DNA of 62,350 bases from Metabacillus niabensis (GTDB lineage: Bacteria; Bacillota; Bacilli; Bacillales; Bacillaceae): the NCBI RefSeq assembly GCF_020524345.1, contig NZ_JAIVLH010000026.1, positions 1 to 62,350 of the forward strand. Reading direction: 5' to 3'. Within the stretch, counting starts at the first letter, position 1. Each line of letters starts with the position of its first letter. The notes below the pieces were generated by a model, which was given only the letters and a program-made list of their open reading frames with translations, was not told the DNA's origin and did not search any database. The position numbers and the translations under genes are program-made. Positions 56,556-62,350 of this stretch are shown piece after piece.

Positions 56556-59003
56556 TTAATTTGCCTTTACTTCTTCTTTCTCATCAGTTTTGACAACAAA
56601 TTCACCATTTTCAACGTCTAAAATAATTTTCTGACCTTTATTAATTGTTCCTTTTAATAGTTCCTCAGAAAGGCGGTCTTCAACATTTTTCTGAATAGAA
56701 CGACGTAATGGTCTTGCTCCATACTCTAAATCAATACCTTCGTCAGCAATTTTCTCTTTAGCAGACTCTGTTAGCTCCAGTGATAAATCTTGTTCTTTTA
56801 GTCGTTTGGTTAATTGGTCTGACATTAACGAAACGATTTCTTTTAAATGTTTCTTCTCTAAAGAATGGAACACGATAATTTCATCGATACGGTTAATGAA
56901 TTCAGGTCTGAATGCACGTTTTAATTCATTCATAACTTTATCCTTCATATCTTTGTAATTTTGTGTTTCATCCTGCACATTAAATCCAACATATTTATTT
57001 CGTTTTAACTCACTTGCTCCAACATTGGATGTCATAATTAAGATCGTATTTCTAAAGTCTACTGTACGTCCTTTAGAATCAGTTAATCGACCATCTTCTA
57101 ACACTTGAAGCAAGATGTTAAATACATCAGGATGTGCCTTCTCAATTTCATCTAAAAGAACAACTGAATAAGGTTTTCTTCTTACTTTCTCTGTTAATTG
57201 ACCACCTTCATCATACCCAACATATCCTGGAGGTGAACCAACTAAACGTGAAGTAGAATGTTTCTCCATATATTCTGACATATCAATACGGATCATAGCA
57301 TCCTCATCACCAAAGATAGATTCAGCTAACGCTCTTGCAAGCTCGGTTTTTCCGACACCTGTAGGCCCTAGGAAAATGAAAGAACCAATCGGACGCTTCG
57401 GATCCTTTAATCCTGCACGAGCACGTCGAACCGCCTTTGCAACAGCCACAACAGCTTCTTCCTGACCAACAACTCTAGAATGCAGTAAACTTTCCATATT
57501 AAGAAGTTTATCGGTTTCTGTTTGAGCTAATTTGGAGACAGGAACACCAGTCCAGCTAGAAACAACCATTGCGATATCTTCTACCGTTACTTCAGTATTT
57601 TCCTGGCCTTGCTTTTCTTTCCATGTCTTCTTCGTTTCCTCTAATTGTTCACGGAGACGTTGTTCTGTATCGCGTAAAGATGCTGCTTTTTCAAATTCCT
57701 GGCTTTGAACAGATGCATCTTTTTCCTTGCGAATTTCTTCAAGTTTTAATTCCAATTCTTTTAGATTTGGAGGTGTAGTAAAAGAACGCAAGCGTACTTT
57801 TGATCCTGCTTCGTCAATTAAATCAATTGCTTTATCTGGTAGAAAACGGTCTGAAATGTAGCGATCTGATAATTTTACTGCTGCATCAATTGCCTCATCA
57901 GTAATCGATACTCTGTGATGCGCCTCATAACGGTCACGTAATCCTTTTAAAATCTGAACACTTTCGTCAACAGTCGGTTCATCTACTTGTATCGGTTGGA
58001 ATCTACGCTCTAACGCTGCATCCTTTTCAATATATTTTCTATATTCATCAAGCGTTGTTGCACCAATACATTGCAACTCACCTCTTGCTAATGAAGGTTT
58101 TAAGATATTCGAAGCATCTATTGCACCCTCTGCACCACCGGCACCAATTAATGTGTGTAATTCATCAATAAAAAGGATAATGTTTCCTGCTTGGCGGATT
58201 TCATCCATTACCTTTTTAAGACGATCTTCAAACTCACCTCGGTATTTTGTACCGGCAACAACTGTTCCCATATCTAAAGTCATTACTCGTTTATCTCTTA
58301 AAATCTCAGGAACTTCATTTTGTACAATCTGTTGGGCTAAACCTTCAGCGATGGCAGTCTTACCTACTCCAGGCTCACCAATTAATACCGGGTTATTCTT
58401 AGTACGTCTACTTAATACTTCAATCACACGTTGTATTTCTTTGCTTCTTCCAATTACCGGATCTAAGCTGCCTTCTCTAGCAATAGCTGTTAAATCACGG
58501 GCTAAACTATCTAAAGTTGGTGTATTGGCATTTGTAATGCCTCCGCCTTGATGATTTGCTGAGGATTCATTACTTCCTAGTAATTGAAGAACCTGTTGTC
58601 TCGCTTTATTTAAACTTACTCCTAAATTATTAAGTACTCTTGCTGCTACTCCTTCTCCTTCACGGATAAGACCTAGAAGAATATGTTCTGTACCAACATA
58701 TGAGTGCCCCAGCTTTCTCGCTTCATCCATTGATAGCTCAATGACCTTTTTTGCTCTTGGTGTATAGTGGATTGTTTGTGATGCATCTTGACCTCTTCCG
58801 ATTAAGCCTTCTACTTCTTTTTGAATTTTATCAGGCCCTAGTCCTAATGCTAACAAAGCTTTAGCAGCAATTCCTTCTCCTTCACTTACAAGACCTAATA
58901 GAATATGCTCTGTTCCAATATTATTATGTCCTAAACGAACTGCTTCTTCTTGTGCTAATGCTAATACCTTTTGAGCGCGCTCTGTAAATCTTCCAAACAT
59001 CAT
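56556..59003 (-). CDS. clpC: ATP-dependent Clp protease ATPase subunit ClpC
   Basis: ClpC unfolds substrates for ClpP; with McsB it degrades arginine-phosphorylated proteins. The 815 aa have the N-terminal repeat domain ([20 protein letters not shown], twice), two AAA+ modules ([16 protein letters not shown] and [18 protein letters not shown]) and a UVR segment in the M-domain. The start overlaps the mcsB stop (ATGA), and GGAGG lies upstream. Confidence 0.98.
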   Translation of the reverse strand: MMFGRFTERAQKVLALAQEEAVRLGHNNIGTEHILLGLVSEGEGIAAKALLALGLGPDKIQKEVEGLIGRGQDASQTIHYTPRAKKVIELSMDEARKLGHSYVGTEHILLGLIREGEGVAARVLNNLGVSLNKARQQVLQLLGSNESSANHQGGGITNANTPTLDSLARDLTAIAREGSLDPVIGRSKEIQRVIEVLSRRTKNNPVLIGEPGVGKTAIAEGLAQQIVQNEVPEILRDKRVMTLDMGTVVAGTKYRGEFEDRLKKVMDEIRQAGNIILFIDELHTLIGAGGAEGAIDASNILKPSLARGELQCIGATTLDEYRKYIEKDAALERRFQPIQVDEPTVDESVQILKGLRDRYEAHHRVSITDEAIDAAVKLSDRYISDRFLPDKAIDLIDEAGSKVRLRSFTTPPNLKELELKLEEIRKEKDASVQSQEFEKAASLRDTEQRLREQLEETKKTWKEKQGQENTEVTVEDIAMVVSSWTGVPVSKLAQTETDKLLNMESLLHSRVVGQEEAVVAVAKAVRRARAGLKDPKRPIGSFIFLGPTGVGKTELARALAESIFGDEDAMIRIDMSEYMEKHSTSRLVGSPPGYVGYDEGGQLTEKVRRKPYSVVLLDEIEKAHPDVFNILLQVLEDGRLTDSKGRTVDFRNTILIMTSNVGASELKRNKYVGFNVQDETQNYKDMKDKVMNELKRAFRPEFINRIDEIIVFHSLEKKHLKEIVSLMSDQLTKRLKEQDLSLELTESAKEKIADEGIDLEYGARPLRRSIQKNVEDRLSEELLKGTINKGQKIILDVENGEFVVKTDEKEEVKAN

Positions 59004-60097
59004 GATTCATCATCCTCCATCCGTTTATTACGATCCATTTCTAGATTTAGACGCTCTCTAATGAGTGCTGCCCGTCGAATATCTCTTTCATTAGGACGTA
59101 ATGGTCCACCAAAATACTGCTGTAAAAATCCTGGTTGAGTTAAAATCATAAGTTCGTTTAGGATTGTTCTGGATATGTCTTTAATAATACCCAAATCAAT
59201 TCCAAGTCGAACATCAGACAAACATTTTGCCGTTTCATTTGATTCAATAATCCGGCTGTATGCTAAGGTTCCAAAAGAACGATATACCCGATCCTCAAGT
59301 TGGGTATGAGAGGATTGATAAAGGGCTTCACGGGTTGATCTCTCTTGGTCAATCAATTGTTGAACAACACTTATTAAATCCTCTACAATATCTTTTTCAG
59401 ATTTACCGAGTGTAATTTGATTTGAGATTTGAAAGAGATTCCCTATAGCTTCGCTACCTTCACCATAAATTCCTCTAACAACTAATCCTAATTGATTAAT
59501 TGCTGGAATAATGCGATTAATTTTTTGCGTTAGGACAAGAGCAGGCAGATGCATCATGACTGAGGCTCTTAGACCTGTACCTACATTTGTAGGGCAACTC
59601 GTTAAATAACCTCTTTGTTCATCAAACGCATAATTCACTTCTTCTTCAATCCAGTCATCTAATTGGTTGGCCATAGTCAATGCCTCTCCAAGCTGTAACC
59701 CCGGAAATAAACACTGAATTCGAATATGATCTTCTTCATTCAGCATAATACTTACTTCTTCATTTTCCGAAAGTAAACAACCTCCATAAATGGAATGATC
59801 AGCAAGATTAGGACTAATTAAATGCTTCTCTACTAACACCCTCTTTTGAATTGGTTGCAGCTCATTCATTTTTAGAAGTTCCAAATGACCAATATTTTGG
59901 AATGTTTTATTTGCATATGTGTGTTCAAAGAAATTTAGAACATCTTGTAACTCTTCATTAGTAGAAAGTGTAGGGAATTTATACTTTTCAATATTTCGAG
60001 CTAAACGAATACGACTGCTTAACACAATATCTGAATCAGGACCTTCTTGACTCATCCAGGCACTCATTGCTTTATTCATAAAGTTTTGGAGTGACAT
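59000..60097 (-). CDS. mcsB: protein-arginine kinase McsB
   Basis: McsB phosphorylates arginine to mark proteins for ClpCP and inactivates CtsR. The 365 aa show the phosphagen-kinase fold: [39 protein letters not shown], the CP motif in [20 protein letters not shown] and [16 protein letters not shown]. It is between mcsA and clpC, overlapping both closely. Confidence 0.96.
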   Translation of the reverse strand: MSLQNFMNKAMSAWMSQEGPDSDIVLSSRIRLARNIEKYKFPTLSTNEELQDVLNFFEHTYANKTFQNIGHLELLKMNELQPIQKRVLVEKHLISPNLADHSIYGGCLLSENEEVSIMLNEEDHIRIQCLFPGLQLGEALTMANQLDDWIEEEVNYAFDEQRGYLTSCPTNVGTGLRASVMMHLPALVLTQKINRIIPAINQLGLVVRGIYGEGSEAIGNLFQISNQITLGKSEKDIVEDLISVVQQLIDQERSTREALYQSSHTQLEDRVYRSFGTLAYSRIIESNETAKCLSDVRLGIDLGIIKDISRTILNELMILTQPGFLQQYFGGPLRPNERDIRRAALIRERLNLEMDRNKRMEDDES

Positions 60098-60099
60098 AC

Positions 60100-60651
60100 T
60101 TATGATCCCTCCTCATTGGAGCTGCTTAATTTCTTTTCAAGTAACCTAATTTGATCTCTGGTTTTAGCAGCCTGTTCAAACTCTTCTTGAGCAATGTAGG
60201 TATGAATTTGACTTTTTAATTGTTCAATCTCTTTCCTAACATGAAGATCACCGCCAATTCTTTTAGGTATTTTCCCGGTATGAACTGTATTTCCACCATG
60301 AACCCTTTTAAGAATTGGAGTGATATAATGTTTAAATGTAGAATAACAGTTAGAGCAGCCAAACCTTCCTACTTTTTTAAATTGGTGAAACGTCATCTTA
60401 CAACGATCACATTGTGGGAGTTCTTCTGTTTTAAAAACATTTTGCTCTTCCGACTTTGCAATACCGTGGTCCATATTGAGTAGGCCTGTTAATAAATTAT
60501 TCAGTGAAAAACCTGTATTAGTATTAAACATAAAAAGATCACTATTTTCTTTTGCACAATGTTCACAAATATGAACTTCTGTTTTTTCACCATTGATCAC
60601 TTTTGTAAAGTGAAACGTCGCCGGCCTTTCGTTACATTCCTGGCAAATCAT
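60100..60651 (-). CDS. mcsA: McsB activator McsA
   Basis: McsA binds and stimulates McsB and links it to zinc and oxidative stress. The 183 aa have two N-terminal CxxC pairs (CQEC, CEHC), two more (CDRC, CSNC), and a C-terminal UVR helix pair ([20 protein letters not shown]). It follows ctsR by 15 bases. Confidence 0.96.
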   Translation of the reverse strand: MICQECNERPATFHFTKVINGEKTEVHICEHCAKENSDLFMFNTNTGFSLNNLLTGLLNMDHGIAKSEEQNVFKTEELPQCDRCKMTFHQFKKVGRFGCSNCYSTFKHYITPILKRVHGGNTVHTGKIPKRIGGDLHVRKEIEQLKSQIHTYIAQEEFEQAAKTRDQIRLLEKKLSSSNEEGS

Positions 60652-60666
60652 CCGTCTCCCCTACTT

Positions 60667-61128
60667 TCACTTATATTTCAATGAAGTTAACATGGCTTTT
60701 ACCATCCTTGCCCTTAATTCATCCCTGTGGGGAAGTTCAATATATAAAACAGAACGATCAATAACACTTAACATAAGTTTTGCTTCACGAGAAGAAATAA
60801 CTTCTTCGGTAACTAATCTACCGATAATATCTTCAGCAGCAGCCTGTGATAGCCTTTGGTTAATTAATCGTAAAATCTGTTCCAGCAGATGGGCTTGATT
60901 ATCAGCACGAACTTTAATAATCCGGATATATCCACCACCACCGCGTTTACTTTCAACCACGTAACCTCTTTCAATTGTAAATCTTGTATTAATAACATAG
61001 TTTATCTGTGAAGGCACACATTGAAATCGATCTGCAATTTCACTGCGCTTTATTTCAACAATTTCTTTTCCACTACTGTCCAGCACACTCTTTAAGTACT
61101 GTTCAATAATGTCTGAAATATTTCTCAC
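60667..61128 (-). CDS. ctsR: class III stress repressor CtsR
   Basis: CtsR represses clp genes by binding heptad repeats. The GTG at 61128 (RNISDIIEQYLKSVLDSSGK) follows GGAGG by a short spacer and gives 153 aa. A winged helix with the recognition segment IERGYVVESKRGGGGYIRI (tetraglycine loop, the heat sensor in the family) is present. It heads the mcsA-mcsB-clpC operon and carries its own operator. Confidence 0.96.
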   Translation of the reverse strand: MRNISDIIEQYLKSVLDSSGKEIVEIKRSEIADRFQCVPSQINYVINTRFTIERGYVVESKRGGGGYIRIIKVRADNQAHLLEQILRLINQRLSQAAAEDIIGRLVTEEVISSREAKLMLSVIDRSVLYIELPHRDELRARMVKAMLTSLKYK

Positions 61129-61148
61129 TCAACCTCCCCCTCACTGAC

Positions 61149-61165
61149 TTTGACTATATTTGACT
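61149..61165 (-). promoter_or_regulatory. CtsR operator
   Basis: On minus, AGTCAAA-TAT-AGTCAAA (61165-61149) is a perfect direct repeat of the CtsR heptad, just after the ctsR -10 and before the GTG start. It would let CtsR repress its own operon. Confidence 0.93.
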
Positions 61166-61173
61166 ATAATCTA

Positions 61174-61202
61174 ACTATAAAACGAACAGAAAAATTTTTC
61201 AA
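61174..61202 (-). promoter_or_regulatory. promoter of ctsR operon
   Basis: On minus, TTGAAA (61202-61197) and TATAGT (61179-61174) are 17 bases apart. The CtsR operator overlaps the predicted start point downstream. Confidence 0.82.
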
Positions 61203-61253
61203 CTCTTCTGTTTCATTTTAAATATTGCCAAATTTGAGGTTTGTAAAACCTTT

Positions 61254-61952
61254 TTAATATATTTTTTCCACTTCATTTATATCAATAAGGACCTTTTCAA
61301 GAATTCCGTTTTGGGTAGCGTCAACATCTATATCAAATTGATAATAAAAGGTAACTGTACCATCTCTATCTTTTTTACAAGAAGTCATGACAACTTTATT
61401 TGTTTTTATTTTATACGATGTTAACTTTTTAATAATTTCATCTACAGTAGCTCGATTTGAATTAACAACGACTTTCATTTTCCGGCGCGTCTTTTTCGAA
61501 CTCATATATTCTTCAAGTTTATTTAAGAAAATTAAACACATTAAAACAATAATCGTTGTGAACGCAGCTAAAATATACATACCAGAGCCAATAATCAACC
61601 CTAAACCTGCAACAATCCAAATAGAAGCCGCAGTAGTTAGACCTCTTACTGTAGCCCCTTTAACTAATATGGTTCCTCCACCCAGAAATCCAATACCGCT
61701 TATAACATAGGAAGGAATTCTAGCTGGATCAAACTGACTATTATCATGATTTTTTAGATAATCTTCAAATCCGTAAAGCGATAAAATCATCATTAAGCAT
61801 GAACCAATCCCTACTAATAAATGAGTTCTAAAACCAGCAGGGTGACTCTTAAATTCACGCTCTAACCCTATAATTCCACATAAGATTGCAGCAATAAAGA
61901 TTCGAAAAAACATAATATATGTATCTTGATCAATATCTCCCCACAACTCCAT
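61254..61952 (-). CDS. MgtC/SapB family membrane protein
   Basis: The ATG at 61952, with GGGAGA seven bases upstream, gives 232 aa; an earlier in-frame TTG at 61967 has no good site. The N-terminal half has several membrane helices and the MgtC signature IIGLEREFKSHPAGFRTHLL, plus SGIGFLGGGTILVKGATVRG. The C-terminal ~80 residues form a soluble ACT-like part (KMKVVVNSNRATVDEIIKKL). MgtC proteins protect against low magnesium or affect ATP synthase; the exact role here is not visible. It sits between the 5S gene and ctsR. Confidence 0.93.
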   Translation of the reverse strand: MELWGDIDQDTYIMFFRIFIAAILCGIIGLEREFKSHPAGFRTHLLVGIGSCLMMILSLYGFEDYLKNHDNSQFDPARIPSYVISGIGFLGGGTILVKGATVRGLTTAASIWIVAGLGLIIGSGMYILAAFTTIIVLMCLIFLNKLEEYMSSKKTRRKMKVVVNSNRATVDEIIKKLTSYKIKTNKVVMTSCKKDRDGTVTFYYQFDIDVDATQNGILEKVLIDINEVEKIY

Positions 61953-62190
61953 ATGCATTTCTCCCAATTAGATAAAACATATTTTATTATATATATACGC
62001 GATTGTATAACATCAAACACTTTTATTGAAAATTTTTTTATTTTATTTTTTTACTTCTGTAGAGAGCATTTAGATATTACATTTACATATTCCCTTTTCA
62101 TTAAGGATTTTTGTATTTTGAGATAGCAAGGACAAGTGTAATGTTATTTCCAGGATAACCTTCGACTCTTGGCTATAGTTTTATTAATAC

Positions 62191-62220
62191 AAAAAAAGAC
62201 CAGTATCTCTACTGATCTTT
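62191..62220 (-). terminator. terminator after the upstream rRNA operon
   Basis: On minus, AAGATCAGTA-GAGA-TACTGGTCTT followed by a T-run lies about 15 bases after the 5S 3' end. The rest of the gap to the MgtC gene (61968-62190) is very AT-rich and shows no further named element. Confidence 0.87.
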
Positions 62221-62234
62221 TCTTCCTCTTCTTA

Positions 62235-62350
<116 letters not shown>

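Noticed and set aside
61953-62190. Magnesium riboswitch (M-box) upstream of the MgtC gene
   Set aside because: The gap is AT-rich with no recognisable conserved M-box helices; only the rRNA terminator and weak promoter-like strings appear.

Overview
The window looks like a Bacillaceae chromosome (Bacillus or a close relative such as Cytobacillus, Metabacillus or Priestia; I cannot fix the genus). It is AT-rich, uses strong AGGAGG ribosome-binding sites with many TTG/GTG starts, and has the Bacillus gene order of the origin-proximal ribosomal-protein region together with sporulation genes (gerD, kbaA, pdaB, cwlD, sigH). Nearly everything is on the minus strand, so in transcription order the window is read from right to left. 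Both ends lie in rRNA: an almost complete 5S gene at the right edge and the first ~97 nt of a 16S gene at the left edge, both on minus. The segment is therefore the interval between two co-oriented rRNA operons.

In transcription order: (1) 5S rRNA and its terminator, then an MgtC/SapB membrane protein. (2) The stress operon ctsR-mcsA-mcsB-clpC with a textbook CtsR operator. (3) radA, disA and yacL, then ispD-ispF. (4) gltX, then a cysteine T-box and cysE-cysS, mrnC, rlmB, rae1, sigH, rpmGB, secE and nusG. (5) rplK-rplA, an L10 leader, rplJ-rplL, an RsmC-like methyltransferase, rpoB-rpoC, the L7Ae-like gene, rpsL, rpsG, fusA and tuf. (6) Two tandem promoters and the long S10-spc-alpha cluster from rpsJ to rplQ, including secY, adk, map, infA, rpmJ and rpoA. 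(7) The ECF transporter module ecfA1-ecfA2-ecfT with truA, then an L13 leader and rplM-rpsI. (8) An accessory stretch (about 4.8-7.1 kb) with ybaK on minus and three AT-rich plus-strand genes, including a divergent uracil-DNA-glycosylase-superfamily protein. (9) The sporulation/germination cluster cwlD, salA, gerD(+), kbaA, pdaB(+). (10) An unannotated 59-codon gene and two tandem rRNA promoters that lead into the 16S gene.

Most of the window is highly conserved translation, transcription and protein-quality-control machinery. The unusual content is in the gaps: a decayed KOW-domain gene between map and infA, with recognisable pieces in three reading frames; a dispersed hairpin repeat at two operon gaps whose stems differ by compensatory changes, plus short copies; the UDG-like gene and its small neighbours; and the small ORF upstream of the rRNA promoters. 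RNA-level control is visible as L13 and L10 leaders, a Cys T-box, an S10 leader and several intrinsic terminators. I saw no CRISPR array, tRNA, transposase or phage gene. I found no convincing new multi-gene system; the best leads are the structured repeat and the UDG-like locus.
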